From the NCBI GenBank assembly GCA_027490215.1, contig JAIXYO010000021.1:1-43235 (forward strand): a stretch of DNA of 43,235 nt, written 5' to 3'. The position numbers and the translations under genes are program-made. Origin of the DNA: Rubrivivax sp. (GTDB lineage Bacteria > Pseudomonadota > Gammaproteobacteria > Burkholderiales > Burkholderiaceae_C). How positions within the stretch are numbered: the stretch's first letter is position 1; every line of letters starts with the position of its first letter. A model generated the notes under the pieces. The model saw only the letters and a program-made list of their open reading frames with translations. It was not told the origin of the DNA and ran no database searches. Positions 26,366 to 36,800 of the stretch are shown here, in pieces.

Positions 26366-27241
26366 ATGTCTGCCGTGATGTCTGCCTCTGCACGACCCCG
26401 CCCCGATGATGGATCCTCAGCGATTCAGCGCGATCTGGCCTTCGATGGCGCCGACTTCGAACGGGTGCGCAAGCTGATCTACGAGCGTGCCGGCATCAGC
26501 CTGGGCACCGGCAAGCAGGCCATGGTCTACAGCCGTGTGTCGCGTCGGCTGCGTGAAACAGGTCACAACTCGTTTGCCAGCTATCTGCAATGGCTGGAGC
26601 AAGCCCACGGCGCCGCGGCCGATGCCGAATGGCAGGAATTCATCAACTGCCTGACCACCAATCTCACTTCGTTCTTTCGCGAGGACCACCATTTCACTGC
26701 GCTGGTCGAAGACTTGCAGGCCCGCTCGGGTCAGGGCCCGGTCCGCATCTGGTGCAGCGCGGCGTCCACAGGGGAAGAACCGTATTCGATCGCGATGACA
26801 GTCAATGAAGCGCTGGGACGCAACCATGGTGCCACGCTCGTCGCCAGCGACATCGATACCAATGTGCTGACCACCGCCGCGACCGGGGTCTATCCACTGG
26901 AGGCCCGCGGGCTGTCGCCGGATCGGCTGCGGCAGCACTTTCTGCGCGGCAAGGGAGCGCAATCCGGGCTGATACGGGTGCGCCCGGAGCTGGCCCGGAT
27001 GATCGAATTCCGCACGCTGAACCTGATGGACGCCCGCTGGTCGCTCGGCGACCCGTTCGACATCGTGTTCTGCCGCAACGTGATGATCTACTTCGACTCG
27101 CCGACGCAGTTGCGGGTGCTGGAGAAAATCCACGCGACGATGAAGCCGCGTGGGCTGCTCTACGTCGGTCATTCCGAGAACTTCACCGAAGCGCGCAACC
27201 TGTTTCGGCTGCGCGGCAAGACGATCTACGAGCGCGTTTGA
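26366..27241 (+). CDS. cheR: Chemotaxis protein methyltransferase CheR
   Basis: Methylates glutamates of chemoreceptors with SAM. 291 residues. Helical N-domain (FERVRKLIYERAGISLGTGKQAMVYSRVSRRLR), then the SAM-binding WCSAASTGEEPYSIAM, SDIDTNVL, and the conserved PFDIVFCRNVMIYFD and GLLYVGHSEN. ATG 26366 has GGAG upstream; the longer frame includes the promoter region. The stop overlaps a TTG that could start cheD. The chemoreceptor at 31666 ends in a CheR-type docking pentapeptide. Confidence 0.97.
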   Translation: MSAVMSASARPRPDDGSSAIQRDLAFDGADFERVRKLIYERAGISLGTGKQAMVYSRVSRRLRETGHNSFASYLQWLEQAHGAAADAEWQEFINCLTTNLTSFFREDHHFTALVEDLQARSGQGPVRIWCSAASTGEEPYSIAMTVNEALGRNHGATLVASDIDTNVLTTAATGVYPLEARGLSPDRLRQHFLRGKGAQSGLIRVRPELARMIEFRTLNLMDARWSLGDPFDIVFCRNVMIYFDSPTQLRVLEKIHATMKPRGLLYVGHSENFTEARNLFRLRGKTIYERV

Positions 27242-27264
27242 CACAGCTCTCGCACACGAGACCC

Positions 27265-27984
27265 ATGACCATGTCGATCGCTCCGAACAACAGCACTTCG
27301 TCGTCCTTGTCGAGGCCACGCTCGACACCGGTCGGCGGGCTGTCAACACAAAGCTTCGGCACACCGGCCGCGGGCTCGCGGCTTGCGCAATTGCGCGCCA
27401 AGGTACCCAAGCCCGGCGAAGCCTCCTTCTTCTTCTACGAAGCCCATTTCAAGAGCGATGCAGTGAAGGTTCTGCCCGGCGAGTACTACGTCGACGATCA
27501 GGACCTGCTGATCATGACCACGCTGGGCTCGTGCATTGCCGCCTGCCTGTGGGACCGCAACGCCCGCGTCGGTGGCATGAACCACTTCATGCTGCCCGAA
27601 GGCGTTGGCGACTCGGGGCGCTATGGTTCCTACGCAATGGAGCTGCTGATCAACGAACTGCTCAAGCGCGGTGCTTCACGCTCGGGACTGGAAGCCAAGG
27701 TTTTCGGCGGTGGGGCGGTGATCAGCGGCATGAGCTCGTTGAACGTCGGCGAGCGCAACACCAGCTTCGTGATGAACTACCTGAAGACAGAACACATCAC
27801 CGTGGTGTCCAAGGACGTGCTCGACATCTACCCACGCAAGGTCTGCTTCCTGCCGGCCAGCGGCAAGGCGATGGTGAAGCGACTGGCACCGACCAGCAGC
27901 GATGCGTTGGTTGCACAGGACAGGGTGGCTGTCGAACGGGCGATCACATCGAGCAGCAGTGGCGGCTCGGTCGATCTGTTCTGA
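27265..27984 (+). CDS. cheD: Chemoreceptor glutamine deamidase CheD
   Basis: 239 residues. TTLGSCIAACLWD holds the catalytic Cys, and GGMNHFMLPEG the His; KVFGGGAVI and VGERNTSFVMNYLKTE are further CheD motifs. It deamidates receptor glutamines, tuning adaptation. The N-terminal 50 residues are Ser/Pro-rich and longer than in most CheD proteins. ATG 27265 (or 27271) is preferred; TTG 27238 would overlap cheR. Second gene of the cheR-cheD-cheB operon. Confidence 0.95.
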   Translation: MTMSIAPNNSTSSSLSRPRSTPVGGLSTQSFGTPAAGSRLAQLRAKVPKPGEASFFFYEAHFKSDAVKVLPGEYYVDDQDLLIMTTLGSCIAACLWDRNARVGGMNHFMLPEGVGDSGRYGSYAMELLINELLKRGASRSGLEAKVFGGGAVISGMSSLNVGERNTSFVMNYLKTEHITVVSKDVLDIYPRKVCFLPASGKAMVKRLAPTSSDALVAQDRVAVERAITSSSSGGSVDLF

Positions 27985-28030
27985 CACTGCGGACCTTTCT
28001 CAAAACATCTCTGACTGATTCGAGCAGACC

Positions 28031-29116
28031 ATGGCGAAGACACGTGTGGTGGTGGTAGACGATTCGGCGCTGGTGCGCAGCCTGTTGACCGAGATCATCA
28101 ACAAGCAGCCCGACATGGAGTGCATCGGCGCAGCGGCTGACCCACTCGTGGCGCGAGAGATGATCCGCGAGCTGAACCCCGACGTGATCACGCTCGACGT
28201 CGAAATGCCGCGCATGGATGGCATCGATTTCCTCGGCAAACTGATGCGCCTGAGGCCGATGCCGGTGGTGATGGTCTCAACGCTGACGGAGCGGGGCGCC
28301 GACGTCACCCTGCGCGCGCTGGAACTCGGCGCCGTCGACTTCGTAGCCAAGCCGAAGATCGGCGTGGCCGACGGCCTGAAGCTGCTCGCCCACGAAATCA
28401 CCGACAAGGTACGCATCGCCGCCAAGGCCCACCTGCGTCGGGCCGGGGTTCCTGCTGCCGGTGCCGCCGCCAACGCGCCCCGTGTCATCGTGCCGCCAGC
28501 ATCGATCGGCCGACTGTCCACGGAGAAGATCATCTTCATCGGCGCCAGCACCGGTGGCACCGAAGCGACGAAGGAAGTGCTGATGAACCTGCCGGCTGAT
28601 TGTCCTGCAGTGGTCATCACACAGCACATGCCGCAAGGCTTCACCAAGAGCTATGCAACTCGCCTGGATGGGTTGTGCAAGGTGCGTGTGGCCGAAGCGC
28701 GCGATGGCGAACGCATCCTGCCGGGCCACGCCTACATCGCGCCTGGCGGCCTCCACCTGAGCGTCGAACGCAGTGGCTCCAACTACATCGCCCGGGTACG
28801 TGATGGCGAGCCGGTGAACCGGCACAAGCCCTCGGTCGAGGTCCTGTTCAAATCGGCCGCCCGCGTGGTCGGCCCGAACGCGTTGGGCCTGATGCTCACC
28901 GGCATGGGCGCAGACGGTGCCACCGCCATGCGCGAGATGCGCGACGCCGGCAGCTACAACTTCGTGCAGGACGAAGCCAGCTGCGTGGTGTTCGGTATGC
29001 CGCGTGAAGCGATTGCAGCAGGTGCAGCCCATGAAGTTCTGCCGCTGACGCAGATCGCGTCGAAGCTGATCGAGCGACTGCGCAGCACCTCGGACATGGC
29101 GATGACCCGCGTCTAG
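28031..29116 (+). CDS. cheB: Protein-glutamate methylesterase/response regulator CheB
   Basis: 361 residues. Receiver domain (1-120) with Asp10-Asp11, phosphoacceptor Asp56 (ITLDVEMP) and Lys108 (KPK). The C-terminal methylesterase has the catalytic Ser173 (GASTGG), His199 (QHMP) and Asp295 (GMGADGA). When phosphorylated by CheA it removes receptor methyl groups, opposing CheR. CheA, CheY and CheZ are outside the window. Forty-six bases follow cheD, so co-transcription is likely. Confidence 0.97.
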   Translation: MAKTRVVVVDDSALVRSLLTEIINKQPDMECIGAAADPLVAREMIRELNPDVITLDVEMPRMDGIDFLGKLMRLRPMPVVMVSTLTERGADVTLRALELGAVDFVAKPKIGVADGLKLLAHEITDKVRIAAKAHLRRAGVPAAGAAANAPRVIVPPASIGRLSTEKIIFIGASTGGTEATKEVLMNLPADCPAVVITQHMPQGFTKSYATRLDGLCKVRVAEARDGERILPGHAYIAPGGLHLSVERSGSNYIARVRDGEPVNRHKPSVEVLFKSAARVVGPNALGLMLTGMGADGATAMREMRDAGSYNFVQDEASCVVFGMPREAIAAGAAHEVLPLTQIASKLIERLRSTSDMAMTRV

Positions 29117-29136
29117 TGCGGGGCGGGACCTGCTTG

Positions 29137-31392
29137 CTACGGCACGATCTGCTCGATGAGCTCAGTCGGCTGAGCCGGATGGCATAGCGTGCCCAGACAT
29201 GCCGGCTTGTGCAGGTGATAGCCCTGTGCGAAGTCGACACCCAATTCGCGCAGACGGTTCATCACTTCGGCGCTCTCGACGAATTCCGCCACTGTCTTCA
29301 GGCCCATCACACGGGCCACGTCCACGAAGCTGCGCACAGTCACCTCGTCCAGCGGATCGCTGAGCAGGCCGGTGACGAACTGGCCGTCGATCTTGATGTA
29401 GTCCAGCGGCAGTCTCTTGAGGTAGCCAAAGGTTGCCGCGCCGCTGCCGAAGTCATCCAGGGCCACGCGGAGGCCCAGGCCGCGCACAGCGTGCAAGAAC
29501 GTCCTGGCTTGATCCAGGTTGGCGATGGCCACCGTTTCGGTGATCTCCAGGGTCAAGGCCTGGCACAAGACCGGGCCTGCAGCCTTCAGAACCTCGAGGG
29601 CCCAGGCGTGAAAGCTGGGGTCGCCAACCGACTGCCCGGACAGGTTGACGCCAACACGTTTCGCATGGGATGAGGCCAGCTTGTCACGCATCCAGTCCAG
29701 GGTGTTGCGCAAGACCCAGCGGTCGATGCGCCCCATCAGATGGAAGCGCTCGGCAGCGGGCATGAATTCGCCTGGCGAGAGCCGCTGGCCGGATTCGTCC
29801 AGCATGCGCAGCAGCATCTCGACCTTCATGACGCCGGCATCCGCATGCAAGGGGATCACCAGTTGCCCCAGCAACACGAAACGGTCTTCGTCCAAGGCGC
29901 GGCCAATGCGTTCTGCCCAACTCGATGCGCCGCCAGCGGGCTGACTGACATGGGTGCTTGCCGTCCAGGCGACCACGCGATTGCGACCGGCAGATTTCGC
30001 GGCGTAGCAGCACTCGTCCACGGCGCGCATCAGCGCCTGCGGTTCGTTCAAGTCCTCGCCCAAGGCCGCCAGTCCGATGCTGGCGCCGACCTGTAGGCGC
30101 TTGCCGCGAACTTCGAACCGAAAAACGTCCAGCTGTTGACAGATGTTCCTGGCCAGCCTTTCCGCGGCCGGCAAGGGACACGATCGCAGCAGGATGGCGA
30201 ACTCGTCGCCGCCCAGCCGGGCGACCACGTCCTTCGCGCGCACGGACTTGCGCAGCAGCTCAGCCATGTCTTTCAGCAGCTGATCGCCGGAAGCATGACC
30301 GCAGGTGTCGTTGACCACCTTGAAGTGATCGAGGTCGAGGAAGAGAACGCAGTCGGCCTGCGAAGTGCCCTCTTCCGTCGCAGCCTCAAGGGCCCATTGC
30401 AGCTGTCGATCGAACTCGTCGCGGTTGCACAGCCCGGTCAGCGCATCGTGCATGGCACGGTGGGCGATTTCCTGCTCCTTCTGACGGGCCGAGGTCACAT
30501 CGCGCAGGATCAGCACGGTGCCCTGCTTGCCCAGTGGTGAGGCGCTGCCTTCGATGGCCATCGGCTCTGCGCCCTTGCAAAGCAGTTGGGTGTCCTTTGG
30601 AAGGTTCACCGTCTGGCCGGCCGCAACGCGGGTCATCACATCTGCCACGCCGGCTGGCAGCTTGGCGCTGCGCAGGCTCAACAAGGCTTCAATCGATTGC
30701 CCGGCAAGCACTGCCAGACCGACGCCCAGCATGCGTTCTGCAGCCGGGTTCAGCCAGGTGACGAAGCCCAGAACATCGGTGGTCACCACGGCATCGGCGA
30801 TGGCACTCAGCGTGGTGTGCAGCAGTGCATTGCGCTGCTGAAGCTCCAAAGTGGCTTGCCGCCCTTCCAGTGCCCTCGCCGCAGCGTGGGCCAGGCAACT
30901 CAGTGCGTAGTTCTGTTGGGCATCGAGTTGCCGGGGCTGGCGATCGATGACGCACAGCGTGCCAACGGCCTGCCCACCCATGACCCGAATGGGCGCTCCG
31001 GCATAGAAGCGGATGCCGGGTTCACCCACGACCAGCGGGTTGCCGGCAAACCGGGAGTCGTGGGTCGCGTCATTGACCTGGAACACACTGTCGCCCAGGA
31101 TGGCGTGGGAGCAGAAAGCCACTTCGCGCGGGGTTTCCTGTGCGCCTTCCAGGCCCAGATTGGCCTTGAACCACTGGCGGTAGTCATCCACCAGGCTGAT
31201 CAGCGAAATCGGTGTGCCGCAGATGTGGGCTGCAGCGCGCACCAGGGCGTCGAACTCGGGTTCGGCCGATGTGTCCAGCACGTCCAAAGCGCGCAGGGCC
31301 GACAGGCGCTGCGGTTCCGAGGGCGGCAGCGGCGCAGGCGTCCAGCCCTGCGCTGCGGGTCGAGGGATGGTGGCTGTCTCGGTCTTGCCCAT
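29137..31392 (-). CDS. GAF-PAS-GGDEF-EAL bifunctional c-di-GMP protein
   Basis: 751 residues. GAF domain about 45-175 (ISLVDDYRQWFKA, FCSHAIL, FYAGAPI), PAS about 185-300 (AIADAVVTTDVLGFVTWLNPAAERMLG), GGDEF about 315-470 with intact GGDEF and I-site RAKD five residues before, and EAL about 490-740. The EAL motif itself is EML (VEMLLRM), but EITET, DDFGSG, DYIKIDGQF and the loop/AEF..S and QGY segments remain, so phosphodiesterase activity is possible. Cytoplasmic: no membrane segments. It lies between cheB and the chemoreceptor on the opposite strand. Confidence 0.9.
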   Translation of the reverse strand: MGKTETATIPRPAAQGWTPAPLPPSEPQRLSALRALDVLDTSAEPEFDALVRAAAHICGTPISLISLVDDYRQWFKANLGLEGAQETPREVAFCSHAILGDSVFQVNDATHDSRFAGNPLVVGEPGIRFYAGAPIRVMGGQAVGTLCVIDRQPRQLDAQQNYALSCLAHAAARALEGRQATLELQQRNALLHTTLSAIADAVVTTDVLGFVTWLNPAAERMLGVGLAVLAGQSIEALLSLRSAKLPAGVADVMTRVAAGQTVNLPKDTQLLCKGAEPMAIEGSASPLGKQGTVLILRDVTSARQKEQEIAHRAMHDALTGLCNRDEFDRQLQWALEAATEEGTSQADCVLFLDLDHFKVVNDTCGHASGDQLLKDMAELLRKSVRAKDVVARLGGDEFAILLRSCPLPAAERLARNICQQLDVFRFEVRGKRLQVGASIGLAALGEDLNEPQALMRAVDECCYAAKSAGRNRVVAWTASTHVSQPAGGASSWAERIGRALDEDRFVLLGQLVIPLHADAGVMKVEMLLRMLDESGQRLSPGEFMPAAERFHLMGRIDRWVLRNTLDWMRDKLASSHAKRVGVNLSGQSVGDPSFHAWALEVLKAAGPVLCQALTLEITETVAIANLDQARTFLHAVRGLGLRVALDDFGSGAATFGYLKRLPLDYIKIDGQFVTGLLSDPLDEVTVRSFVDVARVMGLKTVAEFVESAEVMNRLRELGVDFAQGYHLHKPACLGTLCHPAQPTELIEQIVP

Positions 31393-31665
31393 GTCATTCC
31401 CTCGGGTTGGCTGCGAGGAAAAAAACGTTCCTTCGCCTCGACCGGCTACCCCGTCAAGGGATGTCCGATGGATGAAGGCGTTTCGGCTGACCGGATGCGA
31501 GCTTGAGGCTCCGATGGCTGGCCAGTGCGATCGGCCATGTTTGACTCATGTTTTCGCGTGATGCGCCGACAAGCCACTCAAGACCCTTTCAGGGACCAAT
31601 GCTGCCATGCACCCTGGCGGGTTGGCATTTGGTGTGGTGCACAAGGCAGAAGAGGAAGCAGGGCC

Positions 31666-33423
31666 ATGTTCAAGAACTTCAAGATCGGTGCACGCATGGG
31701 CCTGGGCTTCGGCCTGCTGCTTGCGCTTCTGATGGTGATGGCAGGGGTTGCCACGTGGCAGATGGGACGCCTGGCAGATGTGTCCACCACCTACACGGTC
31801 GACCTGGTTCCATCGGCCCAGGCTCAGCATGAGATTGCGAATTCACTGGCCAGCATCCGGCGATACGAAAACCGGCACGTCCTCATGAATACCGATGCCG
31901 AGATGGATGAGGTCGAAGCCAAGATCGAGTCGCTTCGCAAGACCATTGCCGCCAACCTCGACAAATACGCGCAGGAACTGGTCTCAGACGATGCCGACAA
32001 GCAGGCGCTGAACAAGTTCAAGGATGCCCTGGGTGCCTACTACGCCGAATGGGAACAGGTTCGCCTGGTCTCGCGCAAGACAACGAACGACCCGACGCAA
32101 ACCGAGGTAGCAACGAAACTGCTCATCGGCGAGTCAGCACGCAGGTTCGGTGTCGCGACGGAGGCTGTTGACCAGTGGTGGAGCCACACCGTCAAGCTCT
32201 CGAATGAACAAAGCGCCACCGCGCAATCGACCTACAGCAGTGCCAAGGCCACGCTGCTGGTCTTGGCGGTCGCGGCGCTGGCCCTGGGCGCAGCAGCGGC
32301 AGTGCTGATCACCAAGTCCGTCCTGGCACCCATCCGTCGGGCGGTACAGGTCGCGTCGAGCGTAGCAGCTGGAGACCTGAGTTCGAAGGTCGACACCCAG
32401 GGCAAGGACGAGACCGCGCAGTTGCTGCAAGCGCTGGATGGCATGCAATCCAGCCTCAGCGGCGTTGTCGCGAACGTCCGTGCCAACGCCGAAGGCGTGG
32501 CCACAGCCAGCGCACAGATTGCGCAGGGAAATCTGGACCTGTCGGGCCGCACCGAAGAGCAGGCCAGCGCGCTCGAGGAAACCGCCGCGTCGATGGAGCA
32601 GCTGGGCTCGACCGTCAAACAGAACGCCGACAACGCTCGCCAGGCCAACCAGCTCGCGCAGAACGCCTCGGCAGTGGCCATTCAGGGCGGAGAGGTCGTC
32701 GGCCAGGTGGTCGAGACGATGAAGGGCATCAACGACAGCAGCCGCAAGATCGCCGACATCATCAGCGTGATCGACGGTATCGCCTTCCAGACCAATATCC
32801 TGGCCTTGAACGCCGCAGTCGAGGCGGCACGCGCAGGCGAGCAAGGCCGCGGCTTCGCCGTCGTGGCCAGCGAAGTGCGTAACCTGGCAGGTCGCTCGGC
32901 CGATGCGGCCAAGGAGATCAAGACCCTGATCACCGCCAGCGTCGAGCGTGTCGACCAAGGTAGTGTGCTGGTCGACAAGGCGGGTGCGACGATGACCGAG
33001 GTGGTCACCAGCATCAGGCGCGTGACAGACATCATGGGCGAGATCAGCGCGGCCAGCGTGGAGCAAAGTGCCGGTGTGTCGCAGGTGGGCGAGGCAGTGA
33101 CGCAGATGGACCAGGCCACGCAGCAGAACGCTGCGCTGGTCGAAGAAAGTGCCGCTGCTGCGGAAAGCCTGAAGACCCAGGCGAACCAGCTGGTTCAAGC
33201 TGTGGCGGTGTTCAAGCTGTCGCAGCAAGCGGGCTTCGCGGGCGGGTCCTATGCCGCGGTACCGGCAGCGAACGCAGCCAAAGCCGAGCGCCGCAGCCCG
33301 GATCGGGCCAAGAACGTCGTACGGCCGAAGTTCAAGGCCGAGCCGCCCGCAGAAGTCGCCCCAACCAGCCAGCCTGTCGCCGCGCCCACCAGGACCGGCA
33401 CTGACGACTGGGAGTCGTTCTGA
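31666..33423 (+). CDS. Methyl-accepting chemotaxis protein
   Basis: 585 residues. TM1 about 13-33 ([19 protein letters not shown]), a four-helix-bundle-like periplasmic domain (residues about 34-190, [21 protein letters not shown]), TM2 about 195-215, HAMP, then the signalling hairpin ([41 protein letters not shown]). The C-terminus ...DDWESF is the CheR/CheB tethering pentapeptide type. Ligand unknown. ATG 31666 with AGAGGA upstream is preferred; the longer frame lacks a sensible signal. Followed by cheW. Confidence 0.93.
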   Translation: MFKNFKIGARMGLGFGLLLALLMVMAGVATWQMGRLADVSTTYTVDLVPSAQAQHEIANSLASIRRYENRHVLMNTDAEMDEVEAKIESLRKTIAANLDKYAQELVSDDADKQALNKFKDALGAYYAEWEQVRLVSRKTTNDPTQTEVATKLLIGESARRFGVATEAVDQWWSHTVKLSNEQSATAQSTYSSAKATLLVLAVAALALGAAAAVLITKSVLAPIRRAVQVASSVAAGDLSSKVDTQGKDETAQLLQALDGMQSSLSGVVANVRANAEGVATASAQIAQGNLDLSGRTEEQASALEETAASMEQLGSTVKQNADNARQANQLAQNASAVAIQGGEVVGQVVETMKGINDSSRKIADIISVIDGIAFQTNILALNAAVEAARAGEQGRGFAVVASEVRNLAGRSADAAKEIKTLITASVERVDQGSVLVDKAGATMTEVVTSIRRVTDIMGEISAASVEQSAGVSQVGEAVTQMDQATQQNAALVEESAAAAESLKTQANQLVQAVAVFKLSQQAGFAGGSYAAVPAANAAKAERRSPDRAKNVVRPKFKAEPPAEVAPTSQPVAAPTRTGTDDWESF

Positions 33424-33495
33424 GTGCGGTCAGCCGCACCAGCAGCCAACCCAGCAGCCACACAAGCACCTGCGCCAACCCAGAAGGAATCAGTC

Positions 33496-34056
33496 ATGAG
33501 CATCGCCATTGAAGACCGCCCAGCGGGATCGACTGTTGCCGAGCGCGGCACGCCAGCCTCGGCAAGCCCGAATACCAGTCATGCGACCGGCACGCCCAAG
33601 GAATTCCTCACCTTCCGCCTCGGCGGCGAGGAGTACGGCATCGACATCCTGCGCGTGCAGGAGATCCGCAGCTACGAGGCGCCCACACGGATTGCCAACG
33701 CACCCCATTTCATCAAGGGTGTGGTCAACCTGCGCGGGGTGATCGTGCCCATCGTCGACCTGCGCCTGAAACTGAGCTGCGAGGCAGCCCAGTACGACGG
33801 ATCTACCGTGGTCATCGTGCTGAACGTGCGTGGCCGGGTCATCGGCGCGGTGGTCGATTCGGTGTCTGACGTGATTGCGATCGGGGCCGACAGCATCAAG
33901 GCAGCGCCGCAACTGCATGCCTCGCTGGATGCCGGCTACATCATGGGCATCGGCTGCGTCAAGAACGGCGAGACCGAACGCATGCTGATCCTCACCGACA
34001 TCGAAGCACTGATGAGCAGCGCCGAGATGGGGCTGATGGACGCTGCGCTTTCCTGA
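33496..34056 (+). CDS. cheW: Chemotaxis coupling protein CheW
   Basis: 186 residues. The CheW-like SH3-pair domain starts at about residue 35 (EFLTFRLGGEEYGIDILRVQEIRSYEAPTRIANAPHFIKGVVNLRGVIVPIVDLR), with the NLRG motif intact, and includes VGAVVDSVSDVI-like VIGAVVDSVSDV. It links receptors to CheA kinase. AAGGAA precedes the ATG. An unstructured N-terminal extension of about 30 residues is present. It forms a probable two-gene transcript with the receptor. Confidence 0.95.
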   Translation: MSIAIEDRPAGSTVAERGTPASASPNTSHATGTPKEFLTFRLGGEEYGIDILRVQEIRSYEAPTRIANAPHFIKGVVNLRGVIVPIVDLRLKLSCEAAQYDGSTVVIVLNVRGRVIGAVVDSVSDVIAIGADSIKAAPQLHASLDAGYIMGIGCVKNGETERMLILTDIEALMSSAEMGLMDAALS

Positions 34057-34148
34057 GCAGGCGAACTGGCAAGGGGTCCATGGCGTCATCGACAAGGCTG
34101 GGCTGGCTGCGCACGGGGCAGCTCAGCGCAGCACATCAGCGCCAGAGA

Positions 34149-35435
34149 TCAGGCTGGCGGCAGGAACAACTCCTGTAAATCGTTGAGCAGGTCGTACCCG
34201 CGCGGCGTGGGCTGAATCCAATTCGGCTCGCGCAGCAGCAGGCCCTTGCGCACCGCGTCATCCAGTGCGCGATCGATCGAACTCAGCGGCAGGCCGGTGC
34301 GCTCGGTGTAGCGAGCCAGCTCCACACCCTCCCTCAGCCGCAGCCCGTTGAGCATGAACTCGAACGGCAACTGCTTGCGCGCCACTTCTTCGTCCTGCGC
34401 GATCGCCCGGCCGGCCAGCGCATTCGTCATGTAGGCAGACGGATCGCGAAAGCGCACCTGGCGCACCACCCGGTGCGGGTAGCTGATCTTGCTGTGCGCA
34501 CCAGCGCCAATGCCGAGGTAGTCGCCGAACTGCCAGTAGTTCAGGTTGTGCGCGCAGCGGTGACCGGGTCGAGCAAAGGCCGATACCTCGTAGCGCGACA
34601 GGCCGACCGCTTCGGTGGCCTGCGTGATGCGGTCGAGCATGTCGAAGGCGGTGTCGTCGTCGGGCACGGCGAGGTCACCGGTGGGAGGGTGCTTCGCAAA
34701 CAGCGTGTTGGGCTCGATCGTCAGGTGGTAGATCGACAGGTGCGGGGGCTGGAACGACAGTGCCGCAGCCAGGTCGGCCTCCAGTTCGGCCGGGGTCTGT
34801 CCGGGCAGTGCGTACATCAGGTCAAGGTTGTAGGTGTCGAAGGCTTCGCTGGCCTCGGCGAGCGCCGCCCTCGCCTGCGCGCCGTCGTGCACGCGGCCGA
34901 GCGCAGCGAGCTTGCGGTCATCGAAACTCTGTACGCCGACCGACAGGCGCGTGATGCCAGCCGCACGGTAGCCACGAAATCGATCGCGCTCGAAGGTGCC
35001 TGGGTTGGCCTCCATCGTGATCTCGCAGCCGGGCTCCAGCGGCAGGCGGGCGCGGATGTCGGTGATCAACTGATCGATACGTTCGGGCGGAAACAGGCTT
35101 GGTGTGCCCCCACCGATGAACACCGTGTGGATGCGGCGGCCCCAGATGAAGGGCAGCGCTGCCTCGAGGTCGCAGCGCAGCGCATCGAGGTATCGGTCAA
35201 ATGGCAGCGCCTCCGAGCCATCGCCCCCATCGATGGCGCGACGCTCGTGGGAGTTGAAGTCGCAATAAGGGCACTTCTTCAAGCACCACGGCAAATGCAC
35301 GTACAGCGACAACGGCGGCAGCGCCGCGAGGTTCAGCGTGCCGGGGCGCAGGTAGCGGGCCAGCAGTTGGTTCGGGTCGACGTTGACCGCTGCCGACGCC
35401 GCTTCGGCGGAATCGGCCGACACGATCGAGGGCAT
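34149..35435 (-). CDS. hemW: Radical SAM haem chaperone HemW
   Basis: 428 residues. CLKKCPYCDFNS gives the CxxxCxxC of radical SAM enzymes; the second PYC-D-F-N-S and FIGGGTPSLF are typical HemW. HemW is a haem chaperone rather than the coproporphyrinogen dehydrogenase it resembles. The C-terminal HemN_C domain (LPFEFMLNGLRLREGVEL) is present. ATG 35435 is preferred; TTG 35453 would overlap the rdgB stop. The order rph-rdgB-hemW is a common operon in betaproteobacteria. Confidence 0.95.
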   Translation of the reverse strand: MPSIVSADSAEAASAAVNVDPNQLLARYLRPGTLNLAALPPLSLYVHLPWCLKKCPYCDFNSHERRAIDGGDGSEALPFDRYLDALRCDLEAALPFIWGRRIHTVFIGGGTPSLFPPERIDQLITDIRARLPLEPGCEITMEANPGTFERDRFRGYRAAGITRLSVGVQSFDDRKLAALGRVHDGAQARAALAEASEAFDTYNLDLMYALPGQTPAELEADLAAALSFQPPHLSIYHLTIEPNTLFAKHPPTGDLAVPDDDTAFDMLDRITQATEAVGLSRYEVSAFARPGHRCAHNLNYWQFGDYLGIGAGAHSKISYPHRVVRQVRFRDPSAYMTNALAGRAIAQDEEVARKQLPFEFMLNGLRLREGVELARYTERTGLPLSSIDRALDDAVRKGLLLREPNWIQPTPRGYDLLNDLQELFLPPA

Positions 35436-35445
35436 GGCGGTGCGT

Positions 35446-36060
35446 TCAGCCAAGGCCCCAGACCTCGCGCATCTGCTGCAGGATCTCGCGCGACGCGAGG
35501 CCGCGGTGGCTGCGCTCGTTCTTGTCCGCGGAGCTCAGCTCGGCGACCGTCTTCTCCAACTCGGGGATGTACAGCACCGGGTCGTAGCCGAAGCCGGATT
35601 CACCGCGCGGCGCAGGCCAGATCACACCAGCCCACCTCCCCATCGCCACCAGCGGCTGCGGGTCGTCGGCCGAGCGCACGGCGACGAGCGCGCAGACAAA
35701 ACGTGCGCTGCGCTGCGTCGCTTCGGGAAACGCAGACAACTTGGCGAGCAGCACCCGGTTATTGGCCGCATCGCCCTTCGCCTGGCCGTGGTCTTCGGCA
35801 TAACGCGCCGAGCGCACGCCCGGTGCGCCACCCAGTGCATCGACGCAGAGCCCGGAGTCGTCAGCGATGGCTGCGCTCCCCGCGTGACGAGCCGCATGGC
35901 GCGCCTTCGCGAGCGCGTTTTCGATGAAGGTCAGGTGCGGCTCTTCAGCTTCGGGAATGCCCAGGTCGCCTTGTCGCACCAGCAACAGGCCGAGCGGCGC
36001 GAACAACGACTGCAGTTCGGCCAGCTTGCCGGCGTTGTTCGAGGCCAGCACCAGCTTCAT
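35446..36060 (-). CDS. rdgB: Non-canonical purine NTP pyrophosphatase (RdgB/HAM1)
   Basis: 204 residues. SNNAGKLAEL (7-16), ADDSGLCVDALGGAPG and SGFGYDPVLY are the family motifs. It hydrolyses dITP, dITP-like and XTP to monophosphates, keeping them out of DNA. It starts four bases after rph ends and lies ten bases from hemW, in one transcript. The ATG at 36060 (MKLVLASNN) is the standard start. Confidence 0.97.
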   Translation of the reverse strand: MKLVLASNNAGKLAELQSLFAPLGLLLVRQGDLGIPEAEEPHLTFIENALAKARHAARHAGSAAIADDSGLCVDALGGAPGVRSARYAEDHGQAKGDAANNRVLLAKLSAFPEATQRSARFVCALVAVRSADDPQPLVAMGRWAGVIWPAPRGESGFGYDPVLYIPELEKTVAELSSADKNERSHRGLASREILQQMREVWGLG

Positions 36061-36064
36061 CGTG

Positions 36065-36790
36065 TCACAGCCCGAGCGCCAGGCGCTGCGCAGCCACCAA
36101 CTGGCGAATGCCCTGGTCGGCGAGTTGCAGCAGGCTGTCCATCTCGGCACGCGAGAAGGACGCGCCTTCGGCTGTACCCTGCACTTCGACAAATCCGCCG
36201 GAGCCCGTCATCACCACGTTCATGTCGGTGTCGCAGGCCGAGTCTTCGGTGTATTCCAGATCGAGCAGCGGTGTGCCGTCGACGATGCCGACCGATATCG
36301 CCGCAACGAAATCTCGCAGCGGAGATGCGGCCAGCTTGCCTTGCGCCATCAAGCCTGTCACCGCATCGTGTGCCGCCACAAAGGCGCCAGTGATCGCTGC
36401 AGTGCGGGTACCGCCATCGGCCTGGATCACGTCGCAGTCGAGGGAGATCGTGCGCTCACCGAGCGCCTTCAGATCGAACACGCAGCGCAGCGAACGGCCG
36501 ATCAGCCTCTGTATTTCCTGAGTACGCCCGCTCTGCTTTCCCTTGGCCGCCTCGCGGTCGCTGCGGGTGTGTGTCGCGCGGGGCAACATGCCGTACTCGG
36601 CGGTGACCCAGCCCTCGCCTGAACCACGCTTGTGCGGCGGCACCTTCTCTTCCACCGAGGCCGTGCACAGCACCTGGGTGTCGCCGAACGCGATCAAGAC
36701 CGAGCCCTCGGCGTGTTTGGTGTAGTGCCGCGTGATGCGAACCGGCCGCAACGCATCGACGCCGCGCCCTTGCGTGCGTATGAAACTCAT
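36065..36790 (-). CDS. rph: Ribonuclease PH
   Basis: Phosphorolytic 3'-5' exoribonuclease, trims tRNA 3' ends. 241 residues. [14 protein letters not shown] near the start, [34 protein letters not shown] and [19 protein letters not shown] (phosphate and substrate binding) are intact. ATG 36790 gives the standard N-terminus. Ten bases separate it from the PP2C phosphatase upstream, so all five genes 38761 to 34149 may be one transcription unit. Confidence 0.97.
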   Translation of the reverse strand: MSFIRTQGRGVDALRPVRITRHYTKHAEGSVLIAFGDTQVLCTASVEEKVPPHKRGSGEGWVTAEYGMLPRATHTRSDREAAKGKQSGRTQEIQRLIGRSLRCVFDLKALGERTISLDCDVIQADGGTRTAAITGAFVAAHDAVTGLMAQGKLAASPLRDFVAAISVGIVDGTPLLDLEYTEDSACDTDMNVVMTGSGGFVEVQGTAEGASFSRAEMDSLLQLADQGIRQLVAAQRLALGL

Positions 36791-36800
36791 GACTGAACCC

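Noticed and set aside
34473-35927. 484-residue plus-strand frame
   Set aside because: Antisense to hemW and rdgB, both with intact catalytic motifs. No domain of its own.
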